A stretch of DNA of 64,000 nucleotides from an uncultured Oscillospiraceae bacterium. GTDB taxonomy: Bacteria; Bacillota; Clostridia; Oscillospirales; Oscillospiraceae. Shown one piece after another: positions 1 through 8,441 of this stretch. The notes beneath the pieces were generated by a model. The model saw nothing but the letters and a program-made list of their open reading frames with translations. It made no database searches and was not told where the DNA came from. Where the stretch lies: positions 1 to 64,000 of the forward strand of contig CALWXG010000006.1 of assembly GCA_944385435.1 (NCBI GenBank), read 5' to 3'. The stretch's first letter is position 1, and every line of letters starts with the position of its first letter. The position numbers and the translations under genes are program-made.

Positions 1-80
1 ATACCGAACACGGCAGTTAAGCTCACTCGCGCCGAAAATACTTGGCTGGTGACGGCCTGGGAAGATAGGTAGTGCCGACA
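1..80 (+). rRNA. rrf: 5S ribosomal RNA, 3' part
   Basis: The first 80 bases carry the conserved 5S rRNA signature (cgaacacggcagttaagctc) followed by the helix IV/V region and a closing gtagtgccgac. The 5' end lies outside the window. It is presumably the last gene of an rRNA operon reading into the window. Confidence 0.9.
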
Positions 81-81
81 C

Positions 82-117
82 AAAAAAGCAGACAGTCGAA
101 AGACTGTCTGCTTTTTT
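82..117 (+). terminator. rho-independent terminator of the rRNA operon
   Basis: A perfect 10-bp stem (gcagacagtc / gactgtctgc) with a GAAA tetraloop is followed by six T residues, directly after the 5S gene. An A-run precedes it, so it could act in both directions. Confidence 0.9.
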
Positions 118-212
118 GTGTATGAAATCAAAAATTTTGTTAAAATCTATCCGGAAAGGACAAGCGAACGTACAATGGAGTAAAAAGCATAACCAACAAC
201 AAGTCAAAAGTC

Positions 213-251
213 AAAGGCACGGAACCATGAAAATTCCGGTTCCGTGCCTTT
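213..251 (-). terminator. terminator downstream of galE
   Basis: A 14-bp perfect inverted repeat (aaaggcacggaacc / ggttccgtgccttt) lies just beyond the galE stop codon. It ends in a short T-run on the minus strand. Confidence 0.7.
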
Positions 252-285
252 AATACTATGGTAATTGAAACAGATGAGAAATACA

Positions 286-1302
286 TCAGTCTTGGTAGCC
301 CTTGGGGTTCTTGCTCTGCCAGTTCCAGGTATCCCGGCACATGTCGTCCAGATCGTGGGTGGCGGTCCAGTGGAGCACTTCGCGGCTCTTGGTGGGGTCC
401 GCATAGCAGGTGGGCAGGTCGCCGGGACGGCGGGGGGTGATTTTGTAGGGAACCTTCACTCCGTTGGATCGCTCAAAGGCGTGGACCATGTCCAGCACAC
501 TGTAGCCGTGGCCGGTGCCCAAGTTGAAGACGCCCACGCCGGTGTGGCTCATCAGGTAGTCGATGGCGGCCACATGGCCCCGGGCCAGATCCACCACATG
601 GATATAGTCCCGCACACCGGTGCCGTCAGAGGTGGGGTAGTCGTCGCCGAAAACGGACAGGCACTCCCGGCGGCCGATGGCGGTCTGGGAGATATAGGGC
701 ATCAGGTTGTTGGGGATATCCTTGGGGTCTTCCCCAATCTCTCCACTTTCGTGGGCGCCAACGGGGTTGAAGTACCGCAGCAACACTACAGACCACTCGG
801 GATCGGACTTGGCCAGGTCCCGGAGAATCTGCTCGCCCATATATTTGGTCCAGCCGTAGGGGTTGGTGCAGTTGCCGGTCTTGGAGTTTTCGCTCAGGGG
901 CATCTCGTTGTCGCCGGAGTACACGGTGGCGGAGGAGGAGAAGATGATGCGCTTCACGCCGTGGCTGCGCATGACATCGCACAGCACTAGGGTGGAGTTG
1001 AAGTTGTTGGAGTAGTACTCCAGGGGTTTGGCAACGGATTCACCCACTGCCTTCAAACCGGCGAAGTGAATCACACAGTCAATCTTGTGATCATCAAAGA
1101 TGGCGGACAACTTCCCGCTGTCTTGCACGTCGCACTCGTAGAAGGAGATGGATTTTCCGGTGAGCTTCTCTACTCGCTGCAAGGCAACGGAGCTGCTGTT
1201 GCACAGATTGTCTACAACGACCACGTTGTAGCCCAGATTCAGAAGCTCCAGACAGGTGTGGCTACCGATGTAACCGCTTCCACCGGTGACTAATATCTTC
1301 AT
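286..1302 (-). CDS. galE: UDP-glucose 4-epimerase
   Basis: This 338-residue protein interconverts UDP-glucose and UDP-galactose in the cytosol (Leloir pathway and envelope sugar supply). It is an extended short-chain dehydrogenase. The NAD-binding motif TGGSGYIG is at residues 6-13. The catalytic Ser lies in FSSSATVY (about 121-128) and the YxxxK pair is Tyr149/Lys153 in YGWTK. The sugar-binding loop RYFNPVGAH is present. Length is normal for the family. It stands alone, with a terminator downstream and the 5S gene beyond. A nucleotidyltransferase upstream on the same strand is separated by about 600 bases. Confidence 0.97.
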   Translation of the reverse strand: MKILVTGGSGYIGSHTCLELLNLGYNVVVVDNLCNSSSVALQRVEKLTGKSISFYECDVQDSGKLSAIFDDHKIDCVIHFAGLKAVGESVAKPLEYYSNNFNSTLVLCDVMRSHGVKRIIFSSSATVYSGDNEMPLSENSKTGNCTNPYGWTKYMGEQILRDLAKSDPEWSVVLLRYFNPVGAHESGEIGEDPKDIPNNLMPYISQTAIGRRECLSVFGDDYPTSDGTGVRDYIHVVDLARGHVAAIDYLMSHTGVGVFNLGTGHGYSVLDMVHAFERSNGVKVPYKITPRRPGDLPTCYADPTKSREVLHWTATHDLDDMCRDTWNWQSKNPKGYQD

Positions 1303-1902
1303 TTTTGATGCTTCTCCTTTGTCGTTTTATGCATGGCTTTCTGCTTACCATATCGGCTGCCTGCTTCAGCTGGATCGGGTAGCGACCCAGCTTGTGTCTC
1401 TCGTGGAGGAGTGCAAAATAGCTGTTGTCAGCCGGTCTGGAAGTGCATCCGCACTTCAAAGCTGTGGTCTTGGCACCCAGTGGAAAGCAGATCCCTTTCC
1501 ACTGGATGAGGATGGGACACGCAATGAGAAAGTTCCGGCTATAGACGCAAAACAGTTCCAGGCTTATAGATGTGCTGGACAGGGTTTCCAGCCACTCGCT
1601 TCCGTGGCGGCAGCAGAGCCGAAAATAAGAATGTTCTTATAGGTGCCGGCGGTAGGCACTGCCGCTGAAGGAAGATACTGGATGTGATGCACCCGTACAC
1701 CTGACAGTGCGTGTCTTCTTTGTCCGGGCAGAAGGGTTGACTGTCAGTGATGAGGATCAAGTGTATGGTCCTGAGAGGGGGCTCTGACTTGTTGGGGCAG
1801 AAAATCGGTCACTGCGGAGATGCTTTCTACCAGAGCTGGGATGCAGATAAGGGTATGGAGGTTGATGCGTCCGCAGAGCAAGGTGTTTCAGGCCGTTGCC
1901 TG
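1303..1902. other. 600-base stretch with no convincing gene
   Basis: Open frames of 65-118 codons exist on both strands, but none has a ribosome-binding site combined with a recognisable protein pattern. The sequence between galE and the nucleotidyltransferase may be a decayed gene. I could not identify a parent family. Confidence 0.4.
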
Positions 1903-2814
1903 TCATTCCGTCCACAGATTTTCAGGATAGATTCCTTCCTGCTTCATGCGCACAATGGCATTCCACACAGACTCGAGATCTTCACGGTAGGTGACCCCGT
2001 ACCAAGTCTCATCCGTATGAAGAACCCGGATGCGGCCCAGACCTTCCTGAATTTGGGCATTGGCCACTGAAGGAAGGAAGTATTCGCACTTGATGGGATT
2101 CACCGGAAGGTTGGCATCCAAAAAGGCGGCAAAACGGCCGGTGAACTGGCTGAGCATCTCGTGGCTGAATCCCCACAGATTCATGGACACGATAGTGTCG
2201 TCTGCCAGGGGACAGAATGTGGTGCCGTCCTCGGTGTAGACAATGCCCTCGGGGCGCATTTCAATATGAGTGCGTTCCACGACATTGGTGAGATATCCGT
2301 TCTTGGTCTCGCAGATGCCGCGGGCCACATGGCCATTTTCCGTTACAGTATTCTTCAGAAGATAACCTACCATGGCCTGCTCATCGGAGGAGGGCTGCTG
2401 CTTCAGAAAGTTATAGATAGTCTGATATGCGGTGCGGCCATAGAAGTCGTCGGCATTGATGACGGCAAAGGGACCATCAATTACGTCGGCGGCGCAGGCA
2501 ATAGCGTGGGCGGTGCCCCAGGGCTTTTCCCGGCCCTCAGGGACAGAGTATCCCTCGGGCAGACGATTCAGCTCCTGAAAGGCATAGCGGACATCAAAGA
2601 ACTGTTCCATCCGGCTGCCGACCCGTGCCTTGAAATCATCTTCAATGACATGTTTGATGATAAATACCACCTTTTTGAAGCCGGCCCTGCGGGCGTCGAA
2701 CAGAGAGAAGTCGATGATTTTGTGGCCCTGATCGTCCACTGGGGTGATTTGCTTGAGTCCGCCAAAGCGGCTGCCCATTCCGGCAGCCATGACAACTAAT
2801 ACTGGCTCGTTCAT
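1903..2814 (-). CDS. sugar-1-phosphate nucleotidyltransferase family protein
   Basis: This 303-residue cytosolic protein has the GT-A nucleotidyltransferase fold. The nucleotide-binding loop MAAGMGSRFGGLK is at about residues 9-21, and a metal-binding NADD motif lies near 120-123. Such enzymes activate a sugar phosphate with NTP to give an NDP-sugar, but the substrate cannot be read from sequence. I chose the ATG at 2814 rather than the one at 2826 because the AAAGGA Shine-Dalgarno lies about 11 bases before it and would be too close to the earlier ATG. The C-terminal ~120 residues (YGVTYREDLESV and surroundings) look like an added domain. The nearness of galE fits a role in sugar-nucleotide metabolism. 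Confidence 0.8.
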   Translation of the reverse strand: MNEPVLVVMAAGMGSRFGGLKQITPVDDQGHKIIDFSLFDARRAGFKKVVFIIKHVIEDDFKARVGSRMEQFFDVRYAFQELNRLPEGYSVPEGREKPWGTAHAIACAADVIDGPFAVINADDFYGRTAYQTIYNFLKQQPSSDEQAMVGYLLKNTVTENGHVARGICETKNGYLTNVVERTHIEMRPEGIVYTEDGTTFCPLADDTIVSMNLWGFSHEMLSQFTGRFAAFLDANLPVNPIKCEYFLPSVANAQIQEGLGRIRVLHTDETWYGVTYREDLESVWNAIVRMKQEGIYPENLWTE

Positions 2815-2826
2815 AATGCGATCCAT

Positions 2827-3197
2827 CCTTTCTTTTTGTGCCGCAATGTATCAGAGTCCATTCCGGATAATTGTGGGGAACAGTGAGATCCGGTTACGGA
2901 AGTTCCGTCCTGATTTCTACTGCTATTTTACCCGATATGGCTTAAACCGATAGTAGAATAAGTTCAATTTTTAGCAGGATCGTCCGCAACAGAATTTTAA
3001 TTTTCCAGGCGGCCAGGCCGGCGGAGCCGGGGCGGGTGCGGGGAAGTTTCCGGGCCGTCTATCTTCCCGGAGAACTGGCTGAAAAGGGCAGCCGGAACGT
3101 CCCCGCTTCCGGGTGAAACCGGGCGCAGTTCCCCTCTTCTCACGGCGGGTGGGATCTGCTATAATGAAGTAAATTTGAGAGACTGGGGGATCAGCAC
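2827..3197. other. intergenic region between divergent genes, with a -10 element for the radical SAM gene
   Basis: The region separates divergent genes. A TATAAT hexamer near 3160 precedes the plus-strand radical SAM gene by about 35 bases, without a clear -35 box. Nothing else was recognised. Confidence 0.35.
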
Positions 3198-4316
3198 ATG
3201 CGATATGTGACCCTGTTGGTGAAACCGGCTTCCGGCCGATGCAACCTGCGGTGCAGATACTGCTTTTACGAGGATGTATCCGGCCATCGCCAGGAATACG
3301 ACCTGGGGCTGATGTCGGAAGAGACGCTGGAGCTGCTGGTGCGGCAGACCATGGATCTGGCCCAAGAGGGCGTGAACATCGGGTTCCAGGGCGGGGAGCC
3401 CATGCTCCGGGGCCTGCCCTTTTACCGGAAGCTGCTGGAACTGGAGCAGCGGTATCAGAAGCCGGGAGTGATTGTTTCCCATACCATTCAGACCAACGGG
3501 ACCTTGATTACGCCGGAGTGGGCGGAATTTTTCGGGGAGAACCGCTTTCTGGTGGGCCTGTCCCTGGACGGGCTGCGGGAGATCCACAATGGTTTCCGGG
3601 TGGATCTCAGAGGAAAGGGGAGCTGGTCTGACGCGGTGCGCGGACTAGATCTGCTGAAAAAGGCCGGGGCAGAGGTGAATCTGCTTTGTGTGGTCACCGG
3701 GGCAGTGGCACGGCGCGGGCAGGCGGTGTACCAGAACCTGAAAAAACTGGAGGTGCCGTTTCTCCAGTTTATCCCCTGCCTGGACCCGATGGAGGGGCAG
3801 CGGGGGGAATGGCCTTTTTCTCTGACTCCCCAGCGGTACGAGACCTTCCTGAAGACGGTGTTCGACTTGTGGTATCAGGACTGGGCAGGGGGGCACTACG
3901 TCAGTGTGCGTCTGTTTGACGACTATGTCAATCTGCTGGCGGGGCGCGGAGCGGGCACCTGTGCGACGACAGGCAGCTGCGGGCAGTATTTTGTCATAGA
4001 GGGAGACGGCAGTGTCTATCCCTGTGACTTTTTTGTCCTGGATCATCTGCGGCTGGGAAAACTGGGGGAGCAGACCCTGGCAGAGATGGCCGTTTCTCCG
4101 GTGGCGCAGGAGTTCTGCATCCGAGGGCACGGGCATCCGGCTCAGTGTGAAGGCTGCCTCTGGCTGCCCCTGTGCCGGGGTGGGTGTCAGCGGGATTGGG
4201 ACGGAGACCGCAACTACCAGTGTTCCGCGCTGAAGGGTTTTTTTGAATACGCATACCCGCGCCTGAACCAGATTGCGCAGATGGAACGGCAGGAAATGGA
4301 GCGGCGCAGAAGGTGA
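3198..4316 (+). CDS. radical SAM/SPASM protein, anaerobic sulfatase-maturase-like
   Basis: This is a 372-residue cytosolic iron-sulfur enzyme. The radical-SAM CxxxCxxC is C15-C19-C22 (CNLRCRYC), and GGEP at 65-68 is the usual SAM-contact motif. The C-terminal third is a SPASM domain rich in cysteines (CATTGSC, YPCDFF, CEGCLWLPLCRGGC) that should hold auxiliary 4Fe-4S clusters. The overall pattern matches anaerobic sulfatase-maturating enzymes, which oxidise an active-site Cys or Ser of sulfatases to formylglycine. No sulfatase gene is adjacent, so the target protein is unknown and another peptide modification is possible. Confidence 0.85.
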   Translation: MRYVTLLVKPASGRCNLRCRYCFYEDVSGHRQEYDLGLMSEETLELLVRQTMDLAQEGVNIGFQGGEPMLRGLPFYRKLLELEQRYQKPGVIVSHTIQTNGTLITPEWAEFFGENRFLVGLSLDGLREIHNGFRVDLRGKGSWSDAVRGLDLLKKAGAEVNLLCVVTGAVARRGQAVYQNLKKLEVPFLQFIPCLDPMEGQRGEWPFSLTPQRYETFLKTVFDLWYQDWAGGHYVSVRLFDDYVNLLAGRGAGTCATTGSCGQYFVIEGDGSVYPCDFFVLDHLRLGKLGEQTLAEMAVSPVAQEFCIRGHGHPAQCEGCLWLPLCRGGCQRDWDGDRNYQCSALKGFFEYAYPRLNQIAQMERQEMERRRR

Positions 4317-4318
4317 AG

Positions 4319-4349
4319 ACAGGGCCGGGCGGTGTTTGCCCGGCCCTGT
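4319..4349. terminator. hairpin between convergent genes
   Basis: A 12-bp perfect stem (acagggccgggc / gcccggccctgt) sits between the radical SAM gene (ends 4316) and the convergent small gene (ends 4353). It probably ends transcription in both directions. T-runs are short. Confidence 0.6.
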
Positions 4350-4352
4350 GCA

Positions 4353-4562
4353 TTACAGGACAAAGTCCTCCTCTTTCAGGTGGGAAAAGTCCACTGAGAT
4401 CGGTTTGGGGGGGATCCGTTTCAAGGGGTCATAGCGAAAGCGACGGCAGGCGCCGGCGGCGGGCACCACGCCATGCTTCACGCAGATCACGGTTTCCTCG
4501 TCCAAAGGTGAGCCGCGTTTGCAGTAAGCGCACCGGGGTTCGATATCTTTCTTGAAGAGCAT
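4353..4562 (-). CDS. small cysteine-containing protein of unknown function
   Basis: The product is 69 residues with a CAYC pair near the N-terminus and two further cysteines (Cys27 and Cys39), plausibly a zinc-binding knuckle. It ends in an acidic HLKEEDFVL tail. Similar short proteins are, to my knowledge, common uncharacterised genes in Clostridia. It lies immediately downstream of the ylbJ-like gene on the same strand (about 30 bases), so the two may be cotranscribed. Function is not known. Confidence 0.65.
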   Translation of the reverse strand: MLFKKDIEPRCAYCKRGSPLDEETVICVKHGVVPAAGACRRFRYDPLKRIPPKPISVDFSHLKEEDFVL

Positions 4563-4593
4563 GACGACTCCTTCTCTCTATGGGGTTGCTCTA

Positions 4594-5781
4594 TCAGTAT
4601 ACACGATGGCAAGACATTTTTCCACACTTTTTTCGGGTGAGGACAGCGCACAGTGCAGTAAATATGAACCAGCAGCTGAATGCGGCACAGGTGGAAATGA
4701 CAAGGGCAGTGGAGAAGTCCAGAGCGGCAATGGATTCTGTCTGCTGAATCAGGTAATGGGAGACGGTCTGAGAGATGGGAAAAATGCGGGTGGCTACCCA
4801 GGTGAGTGCGGCGGCGATCAGGCCGTGGCAGAGCTTTCCCGCCAGATAGACCCGGGCGGACAGCCCACTGTCAATGAGAAACGAGAGGACCTGGCAGTGG
4901 ACGGATATGCCGGCCCAGCCCAGCATAAAGGCGGCCATGGATGCTCGGCCTGCCAGTCCGCTGCCGCCGCTGAGGGAGGACACGCCGGACGACAGTTCCA
5001 GAAGGCCGGCCACCAGACGGTGGGCCCACTGGGAACTGAGCCCCAGCATGCCCAGAAGCTCTGCCAGGGCGGAAATGGCGCCCCAGGCGGTGAGCAGCTG
5101 CAGTACCACGGAGAAAAACACCACAAAGGCGCAGATGTTCAGCGTGCTCTGGAAGGAGCGGGTGACCGCATTGGTAAATGCGGCGGGGATGGTGACCGTT
5201 TCAATGGGTTTAGGCTGCTGGCGGCTGCCGGAGCCTCGATGATGCACCGTGCCGTAAAAACGGAACAGCAGTCCCACAAAAAGAGAGGCCAGGGTGTGGG
5301 TGAGGTAGAGCATCAGGCCCACCCGGCTGTTGCCGAAGACGCCGGCGCCCACCACACCGAAAATAAAGGCCGGCCCGGAGTTGTTGCAGAAAGCCAGCAG
5401 GCGCTCTGCCTCTGTTTTGGAGCACAGGCCCTGCTGGTAGAGCTGCAGGGCGGTGCGGGCGCCCACGGGATAGCCTCCGATGAAGCCCAGCACCACGGCG
5501 GCGGAACAGCTGCCGCTCACCCGGAACAGCGGACGCATCAGTCCCTCCAGAGCCCGGCCCAGATAGGCAGCCAAGCCCAGGTCCACAATCAGGGAGGAGA
5601 GGACAAAGAAGGGGAACAGGGACGGCACAATGACATTGAAGCACAGAATCAGGCCGTTTTTTGCCCCTTCCACCGCCTGCTCCGGCGCGGCGACCAGGGC
5701 CGCACTGAAGGACAGGACGGCAATGGTGGCAAACAGATCCCGCAGCCATTTCTGGCGGAGAATATGAAGCACGGTTCTCAC
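4594..5781 (-). CDS. ylbJ: YlbJ-type sporulation integral membrane protein
   Basis: This polytopic inner-membrane protein of about 395 residues has two nucleoside-recognition (Gate) domains. The motifs GFIGGYPVGARTA and FCNNSGPAFIFG are typical of the YlbJ family, which is needed for spore formation in Bacillus. About 8-9 hydrophobic segments are visible. The first GTG (5781) overlaps the GGGAGG ribosome-binding site. The next GTG, at 5772, has an 8-base spacing and is the better start. It is one of the clearest signs that the host forms endospores. Confidence 0.85.
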   Translation of the reverse strand: MRTVLHILRQKWLRDLFATIAVLSFSAALVAAPEQAVEGAKNGLILCFNVIVPSLFPFFVLSSLIVDLGLAAYLGRALEGLMRPLFRVSGSCSAAVVLGFIGGYPVGARTALQLYQQGLCSKTEAERLLAFCNNSGPAFIFGVVGAGVFGNSRVGLMLYLTHTLASLFVGLLFRFYGTVHHRGSGSRQQPKPIETVTIPAAFTNAVTRSFQSTLNICAFVVFFSVVLQLLTAWGAISALAELLGMLGLSSQWAHRLVAGLLELSSGVSSLSGGSGLAGRASMAAFMLGWAGISVHCQVLSFLIDSGLSARVYLAGKLCHGLIAAALTWVATRIFPISQTVSHYLIQQTESIAALDFSTALVISTCAAFSCWFIFTALCAVLTRKKCGKMSCHRVY

Positions 5782-5923
5782 CTCCCACGCAAGAACTTAT
5801 GCGGCAGGGGCGCACGGTTTGCCTGTCCGGTGGGAAATTGCCCAAAGAAGACCGGAAAAGCTATGGAACCAGGTGGATGGATGTGGTAAACTACCCAAAA
5901 CAAGATGAGGGGGCGGCAGCTGT

Positions 5924-6817
5924 ATGAGACGGGAGGAAATCCGGGTCCGGGATCCCTATATCCTGGTGCATGAGGAGAGGTATTACCTGTATGGAACCCG
6001 GAGCGAAACCTGCTGGGGTCCGGCAGATGGTTTTGATTGCTACATCAGCGCAGATCTGGAGCAGTGGGAGGGGCCTGTGGAGATCTTTCACCGGCCGGAG
6101 GGATTCTGGGCGGATCAATGCTACTGGGCGCCGGAATGTTACGCCTGGAAGGGGCGGTTCTGCCTGGTGACAACCCTGGCCGGCGGCCGGGTGAAGAAAG
6201 GGGTCCATACCCTGTGGGCGGACCGGCCGGAAGGGCCCTTTACCTATGGTGCCCGGCTGACTCCGGAAGGGTGGACCTGCATCGACGGGACCCTGTATCT
6301 GGAGGGAACCGCACCCTGGCTGATCTTCTCCCACTCCTTTGAGGATGCGGGATGCCGGGATATGTGCGCACTCCGGCTGAAGGACGACCTGAGCGGCCCG
6401 GCGGGGGATCCGGTTCCCATCTTCCAGGTCTCTGAGGCGCCCTGGTGTGTTCCGGTTCCGTTCGCGAAGGAAGAGTTCGGCATGGACGGGGAGATCTACT
6501 TTTCCGACGGTCCCTGCGCTGTGAAGCTGGGCGGCGGGGCGCTGTCCCTGCTGTGGTCCGGGTGGGGAGCCCAGGGCTATTGTGTGGGACAGGCGATCTC
6601 GGAGAGCGGAGCGGTGACCGGACCCTGGCGGCAGCTGGCGCAGCCGCTGTTTCCCAGGGACGGGGGACATGGCATGCTGTTTACGGCGCTGGATGGGCGG
6701 CGCTATTATGTGCTCCACGCTCCCAACACCAAGGGAGAGGAGCGCCCGGTGCTGTTTGAAGTGGAGGAGCGGGACGGCGTGCTCGCACTCAGACCGGACG
6801 GGCGGGACAGAACCTGA
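5924..6817 (+). CDS. glycoside hydrolase family 43-like protein
   Basis: This 297-residue protein lacks a signal peptide, so it is probably intracellular. It shows the five-bladed beta-propeller pattern of GH43. Asp10 in the N-terminal RDPYI motif (putative general base), Asp121 in CIDGTLY (pKa modulator) and Glu171 in VSEAPW (putative acid) fall at family-like positions. Members release arabinose or xylose from plant oligosaccharides, but the exact substrate cannot be told. It appears monocistronic, with a strong GC-rich hairpin after the stop codon. Confidence 0.8.
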   Translation: MRREEIRVRDPYILVHEERYYLYGTRSETCWGPADGFDCYISADLEQWEGPVEIFHRPEGFWADQCYWAPECYAWKGRFCLVTTLAGGRVKKGVHTLWADRPEGPFTYGARLTPEGWTCIDGTLYLEGTAPWLIFSHSFEDAGCRDMCALRLKDDLSGPAGDPVPIFQVSEAPWCVPVPFAKEEFGMDGEIYFSDGPCAVKLGGGALSLLWSGWGAQGYCVGQAISESGAVTGPWRQLAQPLFPRDGGHGMLFTALDGRRYYVLHAPNTKGEERPVLFEVEERDGVLALRPDGRDRT

Positions 6818-6838
6818 TGCCCGGATTTGCATGATACA

Positions 6839-6872
6839 GGGCCCGGCTCCGCGGGGGAGCCGGGCCCTGTGA
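6839..6872. terminator. GC-rich hairpin between convergent genes
   Basis: The arms cagggcccggctc / gagccgggccctg flank a short loop between the GH43-like gene and the convergent frameshifted membrane-protein gene. No long T-run follows. Confidence 0.55.
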
Positions 6873-6882
6873 CGTGCAGGGA

Positions 6883-8312
6883 TCATTCCCAGGAGGGGGT
6901 CAGGCCAAGGGAAAACTCGGGGATAAACTGATGTGCGGGGATGAACGGGTCGGTGTTGTTTGCTTTACTGCGCTGGTATTGGATTGGAGTGACCCAGGGA
7001 TAGCAGGCCCAGAATTCCTGGTGGGCATAGCGCACTTCGGCGTTGAAATGGTACAGCAGTCCGGGATGGGCGGCGTACATTCCATAGGTGACATACCCCC
7101 GGATGTGATCCCCCTGCCGGGGCAGGGAGAACTGGAAGGTGTAGGCCTGGTAGCTGCTGCTGACGAAAAAGATGCTGTGCCGGGTGTGGCTGCCGTAGCA
7201 TCCCTCCAGCGGGGTTTGATACAGCTGAGCGCCGTTCTCCCACAGGACACGTCCCTGGACGGGGGCGGCATAGTTCATGGTGAGGGCATCGTGGTAGTCC
7301 GGAATGATCTCCAGCCCGTCCCGGAGACGGTGTTCCGGCGCCCGGTCCCAGCGGAACCAGAGAATATAGCGCACCGCGCCGCGCCGCCGGGCAGCTCCAC
7401 CTGGATGAAGCGGAGGGTGAGGCCATCTAACTCATCGGGCCGATCGGGCCGGGTGTCATGGGGATTTACCTGGACGGTATAGGCGCCCTCCAGAAGGGCT
7501 ACTTCCTCATCTGTCAGGTCGGTGAGCACATCTTCCGGGAAGCCCAGTTCCACCAGCTGGGAGCGCAGCTGCGCCTGACCGGTCTCCAGCTGGGCGGCGG
7601 AGACCTGCGCGGGAAAGCGGCTGAAGGCCAGCAGCAGGAGCAGAATTCCCGCCAGCAGCCCGGCCAGATAGAACAGGGCAATCCAACCGCTCTGCAAGCG
7701 TACCGGGGTGGGGGCGATGGCATATCCGGCCTGGTCCAGAATCTTGCTGGTCTTGAACAGGCCCGCCAGCAGACAGACCCACAGGAGGAGCAGGGGCCAG
7801 AGCAGGATGCTGGTGACGTTGCCCAGGGCCAGGAGAAAAAGGATGGTGTAGCATATCACCAGACCGCCGGCGGAGCGGGTCTTGGTTTTTTGGCCCGCCT
7901 GACGGAACACCTTCTTCAATCCGCGCCACAGGGCGAAAAAAATCAGCCAGGTGAGAACCGGCCCCCCAAAACTGAGCAGAACCGTTGCTCCGGAATTCTG
8001 AGTGAACGGTGTGGCATTGAGCAGAAGCACTGTGGCCCGGTACAGGGCCTGGATGGCAGACAGCCAGTAGCAGATCCCCAGGGCCCGGTTGGTTTTCCGC
8101 AGGGAACGAAACCCAAGATACAGCAGCACGCTGCCCAGCGCGGGCAGGATATGCTGGAGCGGGAGGACGCTCAAGGTCATGGAGATGAGGGCCAGGCCCC
8201 AGCAGATGAAGCCCAGAGCGCGGTGCCATGGGCCAGAGAGAGGTTCAGGAGACAGATCGGTCGCGCGCTGGTAGAGCAGCTTGTCAAACTCCTGATCGTT
8301 CATGCCGGTCAC
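6883..8312 (-). pseudogene. membrane protein gene interrupted by a frameshift
   Basis: An N-terminal reading frame (8312 down to about 7375) encodes a short cytosolic N-terminus and about seven hydrophobic segments, then a soluble part. A second frame (about 7380 to 6883) continues the soluble domain for ~160 residues. The switch lies in a GC repeat on the minus strand (ggcggcgcggcgcgg). There, one added or lost base converts VELPGG... into ...VRYILWFRWD. Without the shift the protein would be about 475 residues. The upstream frame ends in low-complexity out-of-frame sequence. I do not recognise the family. It could be a true pseudogene, a phase-variable tract or a sequencing error. Confidence 0.65.
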
Positions 8313-8382
8313 CCCTTTCTTTTGCTCTCATTTTATCATACACCGGCAGGAAAGAAAACCCACGGCAGTTGTGCTTGAAGAT

Positions 8383-8418
8383 CAAAAAAACGCCGCCTGG
8401 TCCGTTCACCAAGCGGCG
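8383..8418 (-). terminator. rho-independent terminator of the hydrolase-transporter operon
   Basis: On the minus strand cgccgcttggt-gaacgg-accaggcggcg forms an 11-bp stem (one G-T pair) followed by seven T residues. It lies just after the MFS gene stop codon. Confidence 0.9.
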
Positions 8419-8441
8419 CTGCAAAAGGGAAGCACGGAATA

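Noticed and set aside
1286..1642. 118-codon plus-strand frame after galE start
   Set aside because: No ribosome-binding site, it overlaps the galE start region, and there is no protein pattern.
4552..5889. 445-codon plus-strand frame opposite ylbJ
   Set aside because: Antisense shadow; the minus strand gives a clear YlbJ membrane protein.
6883..8312. Programmed ribosomal frameshift
   Set aside because: No slippery heptamer with a downstream pseudoknot was seen; the shift lies in a plain GC repeat, so an indel is the simpler explanation.
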